Below, one piece after another: positions 38,501 to 46,796 of a DNA stretch of 64,000 nt (its first letter is position 1; the number at the start of each line of letters is the position of its first letter). The position numbers and the translations under genes are program-made. Source of the stretch: Deltaproteobacteria bacterium. Lineage in GTDB: Bacteria; Myxococcota_A; Polyangia; Polyangiales; Houyiibacteriaceae. The stretch spans positions 467,314 to 531,313 of the forward strand of contig JAEPMI010000006.1 of the NCBI GenBank assembly GCA_017644045.1, read 5' to 3'. Below the pieces are notes generated by a model. The model ran no database searches. It was not told where the DNA came from and saw only the letters and a program-made list of their open reading frames with translations.

Positions 38501-38651
38501 CGGCGCCGCCCACGTCGGCGAGGTCCGCGAGCGCGAGCGCGCCATGACCCATCTCCGCGGCCCGCGCGGCGAGCTCCTCCGGGGTCGAGGCCCCATCGAA
38601 GAACGAGAACGCGGAGCGGACGCGCAGCTCGACGTGCTCAGCCACGGTCAT
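35523..38651 (-). CDS. dnaE2: Error-prone DNA polymerase DnaE2 (ImuC)
   Basis: This 1042-residue C-family polymerase serves damage-induced mutagenesis with ImuA and ImuB. A PHP domain comes first (Glu-Leu-Arg-Val-Arg-Ser-Ala-Phe-Ser-Phe-Phe-Asp-Gly). The palm holds Pro-Pro-Asp-Ile-Asp-Ile-Asp, and finger and thumb segments include Gly-Arg-Gly-Ser-Ala-Ala-Asn-Ser and Phe-Gln-Glu-Gln-Gly-Met-Lys. A C-terminal OB fold (about 935-1010) completes it. It lacks the tau-binding tail of the replicative DnaE1, as expected. ATG start; 105 nt separate it from imuB, so it is probably read from the same SOS promoter. Its stop abuts the convergent cysH stop. Confidence 0.94.
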   Translation of the reverse strand: MTVAEHVELRVRSAFSFFDGASTPEELAARAAEMGHGALALADLADVGGAVRFAEACDAVGVRPIAGVALPVEGLTVPITVLCEDGAGWANANTLATLARAEERGEPSVTLDQLSLHAKGLVALVDGAESLAAAEPLRELFGRGLYVAIADHELAECVPRIAAAMQLSERLDRPWLVSGDVRHAAPHDKPVQDAMVCLRHRCSIDEAGDRLFPNDARHLREPASVVRRWCDHPSGVLRTLEVAERCCFRLLRDLTPELPAFGGDHRERLEALAREGFRRRYSKPSERHHAQLRRELDLVHRLGLAGYFLIVHDLVAFAEREAILVQGRGSAANSVLCYVLGITAVDPIGHELLFERFLSEGRGEPPDIDIDVAHQRREELLQYVYERHGRDHAAMVCEAITWKGRSAVRDAARILGFSTDLQNRLAEEVGHAVPSDARDDDRFAAGDATARLASGGLARAGLDPRGPRAKALLRLVRGLLGKPRHRGIHIGGFVLSARPLYEVVAIEPASMAGRTVIQWDKDDLPPLGMVKIDLLGLGMLTVLADGMARVRETRGEPLSLHGFPPDDPATFAMIRDADTVGIFQVESRAQMNTLPQTQPERFYDLVVQVALVRPGPIQGDMVHPYLRRRRGKEDVSYLHPSLEPVLRRTLGVPLFQEQGMKVAIVAAGFTPDRADALRRAMGRKRSKAQMARLSLELLQGMERNGIERSVAERIVKQLAAFASYGFPESHAASFAHLVYASAFLKRHFAPELYAAVLDAQPMGFYPVGSVIADARRHGVEVRGPDVNRSEWRCTLEARAHVESADPFLAKDHPFALRLGLRLIKGLGDRVEEGLAAALERRPFHSVADFAEKAELPRRALLSIARAGALDSLVSGSPGRARRQAAWNALAAARRRAGPLDRLSPDTEAPLPAASESSLVLDEYRAYGGTTRAHPIAFVAERRARAGMPTLAGLRDHPAGPIRVVGLVISRQRPETAKGFVFLALEDETGIANVVIRPALFDRQARIITTAPVLYVEGTLERRDDVVNVIARTLKPVRGLPSR

Positions 38652-38756
38652 TCGTCACCCAATCCGCCCCAGCAGTCCCTGCCTCCGGGTGAGGACTGGG
38701 TTGCGCGAGGCAAAGCCGAAATCGGTAGGAGCGGAAGACGAGAGCGAAGCGGGTGG

Positions 38757-40241
38757 TCAATCGAGCCACCCGATGAGCGACCACTCGTCTTCGTCCGAAC
38801 CGCAGCGCGCATGGAGCAACGCGAGAATGGGCCCCTCGAGCTCCGCCCACGCGAGCAGCTCGGGGCGCCCGTCGTCCTTCCACCAGCGAGCGGCGACGCG
38901 CTCCACGCGACCGAGGTGCATCAGCCGGCGGCGACGCCCGGCCAGCACGACCGCTCCGTGCTGGAGCGGCGCGGGCGGATCGACGCGCCGCCAAGGGAGG
39001 TTCGGGTCGGGGCTCGGCGAGAGCCCCGCGGCGCGCTCGTCGACCCGCTCCAGGGCACCCTGCGTACGGAGCCAGCGTGCGCGCTCGAGCGGGTGCGGGT
39101 CGGCCTGGCGCACGGCGCGGACCACGGCGTCGTCGCCGAAGCGGGCGCGGACGCGTTCGAGGGCCACGTCGCCAGCGCTCGGGTCGCGACGGCGCGCGTG
39201 GGTGAAGAGCGGCTCGGTGGTCGCGGGCGCGGCGACCTCGTGCTGGACCTCGAGCGAGAACGCGGTCACCGGCGCCGGCAGCCGAGCGCGGTCGAGGCGG
39301 GCCCGGAGCATCTCGAAGAGCACGGTCGAGTCCCGGATCGGCGCGCCGGCACGGACCTCGAGCAGGAGCGGCTCGCGCTCGGTCCGTAGCGAGAGGCGCG
39401 CCGCGGTCACCCCCCGTTCGTCGCGGCGGACACTCGCGAGGAGCTGCTCTGCCGCTGGCGCGAGGAGGAAGAGCAGCGGCTCGATGGTGGTGACCGCATC
39501 GCCGGTGGAGACGACCACGCTGCGTTCCGGCGCACGACCGGGGTGCGTCGGCCCACGAACGTCGGTCTCCAGCCGCCGCCGAGCGCGCGCGAGCTCCGGG
39601 CCGAAACGATGGCCGAGGCTCGCCGGGTCCAGCGCGCGCAGCTCGCCGATCCGGCGTACGCCGATCGACGCGAGCAGGTCGAGCGTCTCCGATCCGAGCG
39701 CGAGCGCCTCGAGGGGAGCCGCGTCCAGGAAGGCACGCGCCTCGGTGTCGTCGACCACGCGCACGCAGCCCGGCGAGAGGAACGCGGCGACCTGCGCCAC
39801 GGTCGCGGAGTGGCCGACCCCCACCGCGACGTCGTCGGCCGGCGCGGTGGTCGCGTGGACCGCATCGGCGCGGACGGCGTCCGCCCAGCGGCGCGGCTCG
39901 GCGACGGGCTCGGCCCAGAAACGGATCGGACCGGAAGCCGCGACCCGAGGCGTATGGTGGAGCAAGCGCGCGACGAGCCCGCGGCGCGCTTCGGCCATGC
40001 GATCGGGCTCGAAGAGGCGGCTGTCGAGATCGGCGGCGCGCGCGCGCGCCGTGGCCAGCGTCTGACCGACGCGGACGCCCGCGGCGGCTGCGATGCGATC
40101 GTGAAAGGTGATGCGCGCGGCCGTACCGCGACCGTGGTGGACGGCGCGCGGTCGGTCAGCGCTTGCGGCGTCTGCCCCGTGATGCGCGACGATCGGGAGC
40201 CAGGGGATCTGCACGCAGGCGATCGATGGAGCAGTCGGCAC
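38757..40241 (-). CDS. imuB: ImuB, catalytically inactive Y-family polymerase homologue
   Basis: This 494-residue protein is the adaptor of the ImuA-ImuB-DnaE2 mutasome that brings the polymerase to the sliding clamp. The N-terminus reads Ser-Ile-Ala-Cys-Val-Gln-Ile-Pro, where active Y-family polymerases have Asp as metal ligand, so the active site is lost, as usual in ImuB. The thumb/little-finger region and a C-terminal Arg-rich tail (Leu-Ala-Gly-Arg-Arg-Arg-Arg-Leu) follow. The start codon lies 86 nt inside the end of imuA, which implies coupled translation. Confidence 0.9.
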   Translation of the reverse strand: MPTAPSIACVQIPWLPIVAHHGADAASADRPRAVHHGRGTAARITFHDRIAAAAGVRVGQTLATARARAADLDSRLFEPDRMAEARRGLVARLLHHTPRVAASGPIRFWAEPVAEPRRWADAVRADAVHATTAPADDVAVGVGHSATVAQVAAFLSPGCVRVVDDTEARAFLDAAPLEALALGSETLDLLASIGVRRIGELRALDPASLGHRFGPELARARRRLETDVRGPTHPGRAPERSVVVSTGDAVTTIEPLLFLLAPAAEQLLASVRRDERGVTAARLSLRTEREPLLLEVRAGAPIRDSTVLFEMLRARLDRARLPAPVTAFSLEVQHEVAAPATTEPLFTHARRRDPSAGDVALERVRARFGDDAVVRAVRQADPHPLERARWLRTQGALERVDERAAGLSPSPDPNLPWRRVDPPAPLQHGAVVLAGRRRRLMHLGRVERVAARWWKDDGRPELLAWAELEGPILALLHARCGSDEDEWSLIGWLD

Positions 40242-40872
40242 GGGTCACCTCGAACGACGCGCCAGCGGTCTCGACGCGGAAGGTGCGACGCCGGGGGGCG
40301 TCGCCGACGGGGGAAGCGGACCACTCGACCGCGGCGAGCGAGACGCTCACCGAGTGGTCCGGACGGAAGGGAGGACGAGCGCCGAGGGCGATCAGGCGCG
40401 TGCCGTGCTCGGCGAGCAGCCGGCGAATGCGCGGGCCGACGCGGCCCCGATCGGCCGGTGGGACGCCGACCATCGCGACGAGGTCGAAGCCACCGGAGCG
40501 GAGCAGGAGGTCGGCGGCGACCCAGCCGTGCGGGGTGCGCACGACCCAGATGGGAGCGTCCGCGAGCGCGGCTTCCGGAGCGACGGAGCCCTCGGCGTCG
40601 ATGAGCGCGACCCGGTGGTCCGCGTCGGCGGCGTAGGTCAGCCAGTCGCCGACGAGCGCGAGCCCACCCGCACCGGGAGCTGCCTGGACGAGGAGCGACT
40701 GGCCGCGACCGAGACCGCCGAGCCGAACGTCGAGCGCCGGCCAGCCGGAGAGGAGCCGCTCACCGCTGTCGGCGCGCGGTCGGGTGACCTCGGCGAAACG
40801 CTCGTGGAGGCGAGCCTTCGCGAGCTCTAGCCGTTGAGCTCGCCGGTCGCGCGCGGTGGAAGATTCCGACAT
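40156..40872 (-). CDS. imuA: ImuA, RecA-like mutasome protein
   Basis: This protein of about 238 residues is distantly RecA-like. The early part has Leu-Ser-Gly-Trp-Pro-Ala-Leu-Asp-Val-Arg-Leu-Gly-Gly-Leu. The P-loop position reads Ala-Pro-Gly-Ala-Gly-Gly-Leu-Ala and lacks the Lys of active ATPases. The C-terminus is Arg/Lys-rich. It partners ImuB and DnaE2 in translesion synthesis. ATG 40872 was chosen: the open frame continues to 40935, but a LexA-type box (40876-40892) sits immediately upstream, where transcription should begin. A start further downstream is also possible given how close the box is. Confidence 0.85.
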   Translation of the reverse strand: MSESSTARDRRAQRLELAKARLHERFAEVTRPRADSGERLLSGWPALDVRLGGLGRGQSLLVQAAPGAGGLALVGDWLTYAADADHRVALIDAEGSVAPEAALADAPIWVVRTPHGWVAADLLLRSGGFDLVAMVGVPPADRGRVGPRIRRLLAEHGTRLIALGARPPFRPDHSVSVSLAAVEWSASPVGDAPRRRTFRVETAGASFEVTRADCSIDRLRADPLAPDRRASRGRRRKR

Positions 40873-40875
40873 GAT

Positions 40876-40892
40876 ACTGAACGAGTGTCCAG
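40876..40892 (-). promoter_or_regulatory. LexA/SOS box before imuA
   Basis: In the gene direction it reads CTGGACACTCGTTCAGT, a CTG-N10-CAG element. It fits 15 of 17 positions of the Myxococcus xanthus LexA motif CTRHAMRYBYGTTCAGS (motif recalled from the literature). The CAG ends 4 nt before the imuA ATG. A TATGCT that could serve as -10 overlaps its left end (40896-40891), but no clear -35 is visible. Confidence 0.75.
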
Positions 40893-41052
40893 CATAGATC
40901 GGAGGCGTGACGGGATCGAGGGGCGGAGTTGGCACTCCGACCCGGGCGGCCGAGCGAATGGCTGACCGCGGTCGCCCAGTCGACCTCTACTGGGGGTGAG
41001 AAGAGCTCGCGCGTCGACGTGAATACCCGACGACCGCGCCCGTCTCGCCACC

Positions 41053-41601
41053 ATGCGCGTGATCGCTCCATGGCTGGTGCTCTTGGTCGCCTCGAGCGCG
41101 GCGGCGACCATCGGCGAACCGCAGCAGGTGACGGCGGCGTGGCTGGACCCCGAGACCCGCGAGGTGCTCGTTCGGATCGAGGGCACCGAGTTCCCGACGA
41201 TTCGTGGGCTCCCCCTCGGAGGCGAGCGACCACGGCGCTTCGAGACGCTCGGCGTGGTCGCGGACTGGAGCGATTGGAGCCTCGACGACCGTCGGGACCG
41301 ACTGGAAGCGCTGCCGGCGACGGATCCGTCGCTCGTGCAGGTGGAGCGGTCTTCGGCTCGCGCGATCGGGCGGCGCTCGGACGAGACCCTGCGTGGGTAC
41401 GACGTGCGGGTCCGGCTCCGAGGGCCCCGCGGATCGCGCGAGGTGCGCGTCACCACGTTCGGGTCGCCCGACGTCCGCGTCGCTCGCGTGCTGAACGTGC
41501 CCGGCGAGCCCTACGCGCTCGTCGTCCTGGAGTACGTGGGCCTCGACTACGAGGGCGGGTACAGCGTGGAAGAGCCGGTGCTCCTCCGCTGGTCGCGCTG
41601 A
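41053..41601 (+). CDS. Hypothetical exported protein
   Basis: This 182-residue protein has an N-terminal signal peptide (about 1-18, Ala-Ala-Ala-Thr). The mature part is rich in Arg, Glu and beta-prone residues and I do not recognise it. It is divergent from imuA (180-nt shared upstream region containing the SOS box), so damage control is conceivable but unproven. It converges on ppa across a CTGAG/CTCAG inverted repeat. Confidence 0.65.
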   Translation: MRVIAPWLVLLVASSAAATIGEPQQVTAAWLDPETREVLVRIEGTEFPTIRGLPLGGERPRRFETLGVVADWSDWSLDDRRDRLEALPATDPSLVQVERSSARAIGRRSDETLRGYDVRVRLRGPRGSREVRVTTFGSPDVRVARVLNVPGEPYALVVLEYVGLDYEGGYSVEEPVLLRWSR

Positions 41602-41608
41602 GGCGCGC

Positions 41609-42226
41609 TCAGGTCCCGAAGGCCTGGTCGTAGTCCTCGATGGAGGCCTCGATGACCTTCTTGGCGTGCGCGGCGTCGTAGACGCTCTCGATGCTCACGG
41701 TGGGGCGCTTCGCCGTCGGGTTGAGCTGTTTGTAGGTCAGGAAGTAGTGCCGAAGTCGGTCCACCAGGATCGGCGGCAGATCACCGATGTCCTTCGCTCG
41801 GCCGTAGAGGTGATCGTTCTCGAGGACCGCGATGATCTTGTCGTCGGCCTCCCCGCCGTCGACCATCTGCAACCCACCGACGATGATGGCGTTGAGCAGG
41901 ATCTCCGGTCGGTCGATCAGGCGCTCGCTGAGCACGCAGATGTCGAGCGGGTCTCCGTCACCCTCGCTCGACTTCGGCGAGAGCGCCTGGACCTTCACGT
42001 CACAATAGGTGCGCGGGATGAACCCGTAGAGCGCCGGCGGCTGCGAGGACGTCGTCTGCGGCCGGTCGACGCGGAGGTAGCCCGTCTCCTTGTCGACCTC
42101 GAGCTTCACCGAGTCGAAGGGCGTCAGCTCGATGTAGGCGTTCACCACCTCGGGCGCCCGCTCGCCGGGGGTCAGCCCGTGCCAAGGATGCGGACGCCAG
42201 CGATAGAAGGGCTTCGGGAAGGCCAT
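41609..42226 (-). CDS. ppa: Inorganic pyrophosphatase, family I
   Basis: This 205-residue cytoplasmic enzyme splits pyrophosphate to phosphate, pulling biosynthetic reactions forward. The signature Asp-Gly-Asp-Pro-Leu-Asp-Ile with three metal-binding Asp is present. So are Tyr-Gly-Phe-Ile-Pro-Arg-Thr-Tyr-Cys and the C-terminal Asp-Leu-Pro-Pro, followed by Arg-His-Tyr-Phe-Leu-Thr-Tyr-Lys. It is slightly longer than E. coli Ppa (176 residues), partly from an N-terminal extension with Trp and His (about 1-25). Confidence 0.94.
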   Translation of the reverse strand: MAFPKPFYRWRPHPWHGLTPGERAPEVVNAYIELTPFDSVKLEVDKETGYLRVDRPQTTSSQPPALYGFIPRTYCDVKVQALSPKSSEGDGDPLDICVLSERLIDRPEILLNAIIVGGLQMVDGGEADDKIIAVLENDHLYGRAKDIGDLPPILVDRLRHYFLTYKQLNPTAKRPTVSIESVYDAAHAKKVIEASIEDYDQAFGT

Positions 42227-42274
42227 CGGAGGGAACGATATCAGCCGGGCGCCGACGGTGGCGCCGGCTTGTGA

Positions 42275-44389
42275 TCAGATCGGGTTGGGCTCGAGGTCCA
42301 GACCGGCCGCGTAGGCGTAGCTCACGAAGGCGTCGAAGCCGTAGATGACCACGCCGACCTCGGCATCCGCGATGATGTTGTGGACGCCGTCGTCCTGCTC
42401 GCCATCGCCCACGCCAGCGAGGCAATCCGGGTTCTCCGGGTCGCAGCTGAGCTCGACCTCCGGGAAGGAGAGCTGGCAGCGGTGCACCACCTTCTGCGGG
42501 GGCGGGTCACCGGGCATTCGGACGATTCCGTCCGCCGGACTGGTGGTGCACCGGCCCGGGTCGAGCGGCTCTCCGTCGAGGAGCACCTGGGTGTCCCGGT
42601 CGGCGGTGATGACGACGAAGTCGAAGGCGTACTTGTCCGGCGTCAGGAAGACGTAGTCCTGGCGGTACTGCTCGATGGGCGGCACCGCGACGATCGCCGG
42701 GTCTCCGCCGGGGTAGTAGTTCGGGATGCCGATGTTCTGCTGGCTCGGCAGGACCTGGAGCACGGCGAGCGGCTTGTTGTCGATGGTGCTCATCAGGAAG
42801 TCGTTCGGGATCGGCAAGATGATCGCGTCGAACTGGTCCAGCATGATGCGGTCGTCGGGCGGCGGCAGCGTGGTGGTGATCTCGGTGACCCCCGGGGCGA
42901 CCGCCATGATCCGCAGCCACTCCTCCTCGTCGACCTCGGCGACGCTGTCACGGGTCGGGTCGAGGAAGGCGTCGTTGAGCGCCACGGTCCGCGGGGGCAT
43001 CCGCGCGATCGAGAACGACGAGCCGAGGGTCACGTTCGAGAAGAGCTGCTCCTCGAGGTGGTCCGCACAACAGCGACGCGTCGCGTAGGTGTTGAAGCGC
43101 GGGGCGTCCGAGGCCTCGCCGCCGACGAACACGCTCACGGGCGCCGTCGCCGAGATGCGCGTACCGGTGAAGTCGGTGTTGAGGCCGTCGCTCTCGATGT
43201 TGAGCACGTCGAAGGGCCCGAGGGTGGTCACGAACTCGTCGCCCGGCTGGAGCTCGGGGACGCCGCCACCGGGCACGGTACGGCCCACGAAGTCGCCCAT
43301 GGTCAACGTGACCTGGGTGCCGGCCTCGGTGCCGACCACGGTCAGGAAGGCGCGCAGGTCTTCGTCGTCGGTGCTGGTGTCGAAGTCGATGTCCGCGCAC
43401 GCCGGGTCGGCCGGGTTGCAGTCCGCGTCGGCGATGGTCTGCGGCCAGGAGACCACGCTGTACTCCTCGCCGATGGCGGAGGTGGGCAGCAGCAGCGAGG
43501 CATCGTTCGAGAACACGCCGACGTTATCGAGCGGGTTGAACTGGTAGGCGATGATCGGGAGCGTCGAGGTGATCCGGAACGCCTGCGAGCTCAGCGCGCT
43601 GTGCGTGCCGTCGTTGAGGCCCGAGGACTCCTCGCTCACCCGACAGAAGCAGGGCGGGCTACCGGCGCAGACACAGACCTCGCTGCCCGGGCAGTCGCCC
43701 GCGCCGGCCGTGCAGACCTGGTTCGAGCTCGAGCCATCGAGCTCGCGCCGCGGGAGCGCGATGGTCTCGAGGTCGCCAGGAAGGAGCGTGACCCGCTCGA
43801 TCTCGCGAATGACCGGAGTCTCACCGTAGGGCGCGTCGTTCACCTCGACCACGACCTCGGTCTCGAGGGCGCTCGGGTTCGAGATGACCACGGCGTACTG
43901 CTGGCTCGAGGCGTCGCGGCCGAAGCCGATCGCGGCGTTGTCGAGGTCGGCCGAGAAGAAGGTACAGCCGACGTAGCTCTGATCCATGATCGCGGCGTCG
44001 CAGAGGTCGATGCACTGGCCGGTGCGGCAGACTTCGCCCTCGTCGAGATCGCACTCTTCGATGACGGTGGTTCCGTCCGCGGTCGCGTTGCACTGGATGA
44101 CGTTGTTCTCGTCGTCGCAGCTCAGGCTCTCCGGGAAGCACAGGGCGCAGCCCCCCTGGTCCTCGATGCAGATCTCGCCGCGATCGATGCAGCGATCCTC
44201 GACCCGACGGAGGAACTCGCCGTCCGAGTCGCAGGTCCACCAGGAGCCGGCGAGACACGCCTGCGAGTCCGGCGAGAGGCAACGGAACTCGCCATCCACG
44301 ACCGGATCCTGCGGACCCATGTCGGTGCGTACGAAGTCGTCGTCACCGCACGCAGCGACGAGAAGGAAAGAGAGAACGATTCGTTTCAT
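42275..44389 (-). CDS. Large lipoprotein with IgGFc-binding-type domain
   Basis: This 704-residue protein has a lipoprotein signal ending Leu-Val-Ala-Ala-Cys near 14. A Cys-rich section (about 35-135, some 20 Cys) of the kind seen in myxobacterial surface proteins follows. A long beta-rich domain matching the IgGFc_binding family comes next, with Tyr-Ala-Val-Val-Ile-Ser-Asn-Pro near 165-172, Pro-Ile-Ile-Ala-Tyr-Gln-Phe-Asn-Pro-Leu near 278, and Val-Phe-Val-Gly-Gly-Glu-Ala. In bacteria the role of that domain is unknown; adhesion is a guess. ATG 44389 was chosen for the lipobox. It stands 19 nt behind the next lipoprotein gene on the same strand, so the two are probably one operon. Confidence 0.85.
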   Translation of the reverse strand: MKRIVLSFLLVAACGDDDFVRTDMGPQDPVVDGEFRCLSPDSQACLAGSWWTCDSDGEFLRRVEDRCIDRGEICIEDQGGCALCFPESLSCDDENNVIQCNATADGTTVIEECDLDEGEVCRTGQCIDLCDAAIMDQSYVGCTFFSADLDNAAIGFGRDASSQQYAVVISNPSALETEVVVEVNDAPYGETPVIREIERVTLLPGDLETIALPRRELDGSSSNQVCTAGAGDCPGSEVCVCAGSPPCFCRVSEESSGLNDGTHSALSSQAFRITSTLPIIAYQFNPLDNVGVFSNDASLLLPTSAIGEEYSVVSWPQTIADADCNPADPACADIDFDTSTDDEDLRAFLTVVGTEAGTQVTLTMGDFVGRTVPGGGVPELQPGDEFVTTLGPFDVLNIESDGLNTDFTGTRISATAPVSVFVGGEASDAPRFNTYATRRCCADHLEEQLFSNVTLGSSFSIARMPPRTVALNDAFLDPTRDSVAEVDEEEWLRIMAVAPGVTEITTTLPPPDDRIMLDQFDAIILPIPNDFLMSTIDNKPLAVLQVLPSQQNIGIPNYYPGGDPAIVAVPPIEQYRQDYVFLTPDKYAFDFVVITADRDTQVLLDGEPLDPGRCTTSPADGIVRMPGDPPPQKVVHRCQLSFPEVELSCDPENPDCLAGVGDGEQDDGVHNIIADAEVGVVIYGFDAFVSYAYAAGLDLEPNPI

Positions 44390-44408
44390 GTGAGTCTCGA
44401 ACGACGGA

Positions 44409-46568
44409 TCACTGACGCGCGGTGAACACGTCGATGGCCCAGGCGCTCCAGCGCCGCTGGGCCTGGTCACCGTAGTCGACGGTGTTGAAGTCGAAGCCGG
44501 GGATGTCGATGGCGTAGACCACCCACGTGACGAAGCCGTCTGCGATGTCGGGGATGTCGGGAATGCTCGACAGGTCGGGGATGGGCGACTCGTAGACGTG
44601 GCCGGGGACGAACTGACGCCACGCCGCGTTGTTGTCGCCGCCGACCATCAGCACGAGGTGCAGGTCGGGGTCGCGGTCGCCGGTGTTCTCCCAGCGAAGG
44701 ATGCGGTCGGCGGGGATCGGCTGACCGAACGCCGGCGCCGTGGCGACGGGCACACCGAGCCAGCCGCCCACGACGACCTCCGAGTCCACCTCTCGGACGC
44801 CGGTGGTGCGCACGTGGCTGCTCGGGTCCGCGCCGAAGTCACCGGTCACGAACGAGGTCTCGATCCGAACACGGCCATCGGAGAGCGCACCGAGGAGCGC
44901 CGGCTGCGCGAAGAAGCGGAAGGCACGCTCGGCGCTGCGAGCGTTGACCTCGTCGATGGGCTCACCGGTCGGCGTGCGGCGAACGATGAGGCCCTCGCCA
45001 CCAAGGTCGATGTCGGCGCGCGCGAGGAAACGGTCCGGCCCGCGGGTACCGGGACCGGGGATGCCCTCCGGCCGAACGTCGAGGTAGTGGTCGAGCGGGA
45101 TGTTCATGAGGAGCTCGATCGCGCCGACCTCTTCGCCCGGACCGGCCAGCACGTTGCGCGCGACGCCCATCACGTAGGGCAGGAACTCACCGGTGACCTG
45201 GTTCTCCAGGCCCGCCAGCGCGTACACGGCGAACGCCGCCGGCCGCACGAAGATGCGGAAGGGGTAACCGCGAACGCCGAGCGGGGTCTCGAGCACGCGG
45301 TTGTTGCCGCCGCCGAGGTTCGGGTCCGGGTTGATGCAGCTGAACGAGTCGCCCGCGCAGGGCTGCGTCGCGTAGACGTAGGCCACCCGCTCCCAGCCGG
45401 GCCGACCTTCGGGGACGTTGACCCAGGGGTTCGGGCCCATCTCGTTCGGGCCCTGCCAGACCAGCTCACCGCCGACGAACGCGCCCTGCACGCCACGACC
45501 GGTGGGCGGCGGCATCGGCTCGCCCGGCGGGATGCAGCGGGGCGGCGGGTTGTTCCACGGGTAGAGGATGACGGTCACGTCCTGCGCGTCGAAGGAGACG
45601 AAGGAGGTCTTCTCGAAGCAGTCCATCGCGACGTGGACGGTCAGGTCTCCGATGATGTCCGGACCGGAGAACGCGATCTGCCCCATGAGGCCGGTGAGGC
45701 CCTGGTGCTCGGTCTCGAGATCCTCGCCGATGATGGCGAAGGCGCCCGGCACCGGACCACCGGTGAGCGCGTTGAGCACGGTGACGTTCATCGTCCCGGC
45801 GAGCGGCCCACCGCCGAGACCGCCGTTGAAGGGGTCGGACGAGTTGTAATACTCGTAGGCTTCCTCGAGCGTGATCGAGCTGCCGTCGTCGTGGGTCAGG
45901 GTGACGTCGACCGCGCCGATGACGCCGGGCGGCGTGAGGCAGGTCGCGCGGCCCGTGGAGATGATGTCGAGCTCGGTGCACTCGGCTCCGTCGAAGGTCA
46001 CGGAGTCGCCCTCGAGGAAGGCCTCGCCCATGCCGATGAGCGTCACGAAGGTGCCGCCGCCGGTCGAGCCGCGGTTCGGCTCCACGTAGAACGAGTCGTA
46101 GGTGTAGGCGTCGGGCAGCGTGGCGCTCTGGTCACCGGCCTCGACGGTCACGTCGACCACACCGGGCTCGCCAGCGGGCATCACGACCACGAGCTGGTTC
46201 GGGCTGCGGAAGTCCGTGTCGGCGGGCTGCACCAGGCGACCACCGACGGTCACGAACGACTCCTCGGTGAAGCCGGTGCCGCGAACGATGGCGCTGTTGC
46301 CACCCACGAAGGGGCCATGATTCGGAGTGACCCGCGACACGGTCAGTCGGTCGACGCCGATGCCGGAGCCATCGGGGAAGCCCATGAACGAGTCGGTGCC
46401 CGCGTCATCGGTTCGGACCGTCGGCGACGGAGGTGGGTTCAGCAGCTCGGGGTCACCACACTCGCCACAACCGACGACGAGCGCCGCGTTGGCAAGGAAG
46501 GCCAGCGCCACTCGGGGCAGGCCCATTCGGGGCCGCCGCGCTGCCGTCATCTCGTCGCCTCGCATCAT
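44409..46568 (-). CDS. Lipoprotein with IPT/TIG domains
   Basis: This 719-residue protein has an N-terminal signal ending Val-Val-Gly-Cys near 34, longer than usual because of the two leading Met and an Arg-rich start; an internal ATG (Met-Thr-Ala-Ala-Arg) would give a shorter one. Two Ig-like IPT/TIG domains follow: Val-Thr-Pro-Asn-His-Gly-Pro-x-x-Gly-Gly near 81-91 and Val-Glu-Pro-Asn-Arg-Gly-Ser-x-Gly-Gly-Gly near 163-173. After these comes a large unrecognised beta-rich region with a carboxypeptidase-regulatory-like stretch (about 255-330). It is likely on the outer membrane, together with the IgGFc-type lipoprotein downstream. Confidence 0.83.
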   Translation of the reverse strand: MMRGDEMTAARRPRMGLPRVALAFLANAALVVGCGECGDPELLNPPPSPTVRTDDAGTDSFMGFPDGSGIGVDRLTVSRVTPNHGPFVGGNSAIVRGTGFTEESFVTVGGRLVQPADTDFRSPNQLVVVMPAGEPGVVDVTVEAGDQSATLPDAYTYDSFYVEPNRGSTGGGTFVTLIGMGEAFLEGDSVTFDGAECTELDIISTGRATCLTPPGVIGAVDVTLTHDDGSSITLEEAYEYYNSSDPFNGGLGGGPLAGTMNVTVLNALTGGPVPGAFAIIGEDLETEHQGLTGLMGQIAFSGPDIIGDLTVHVAMDCFEKTSFVSFDAQDVTVILYPWNNPPPRCIPPGEPMPPPTGRGVQGAFVGGELVWQGPNEMGPNPWVNVPEGRPGWERVAYVYATQPCAGDSFSCINPDPNLGGGNNRVLETPLGVRGYPFRIFVRPAAFAVYALAGLENQVTGEFLPYVMGVARNVLAGPGEEVGAIELLMNIPLDHYLDVRPEGIPGPGTRGPDRFLARADIDLGGEGLIVRRTPTGEPIDEVNARSAERAFRFFAQPALLGALSDGRVRIETSFVTGDFGADPSSHVRTTGVREVDSEVVVGGWLGVPVATAPAFGQPIPADRILRWENTGDRDPDLHLVLMVGGDNNAAWRQFVPGHVYESPIPDLSSIPDIPDIADGFVTWVVYAIDIPGFDFNTVDYGDQAQRRWSAWAIDVFTARQ

Positions 46569-46796
46569 CGTGCTCGCCTTCGCTCTCTAAGCTCGTGTAG
46601 GGGTGCCCGAACAGGCCCGGCCGGACTCCGAACGGTCGGCCCTGCCGAAAGCGCTCGCGAGTCGGTTTTTTCCCTGGAATCCTGCTCCAAGGAAGTATCG
46701 GCCACGGTTGGCAACAGTCAAGCTCGGCCCCACGCCGATCGCCCGGCCTGGTAGCGTGTCGAGGGGCTCCCCGCGCGCCCCCACGATCCCCCGCTC

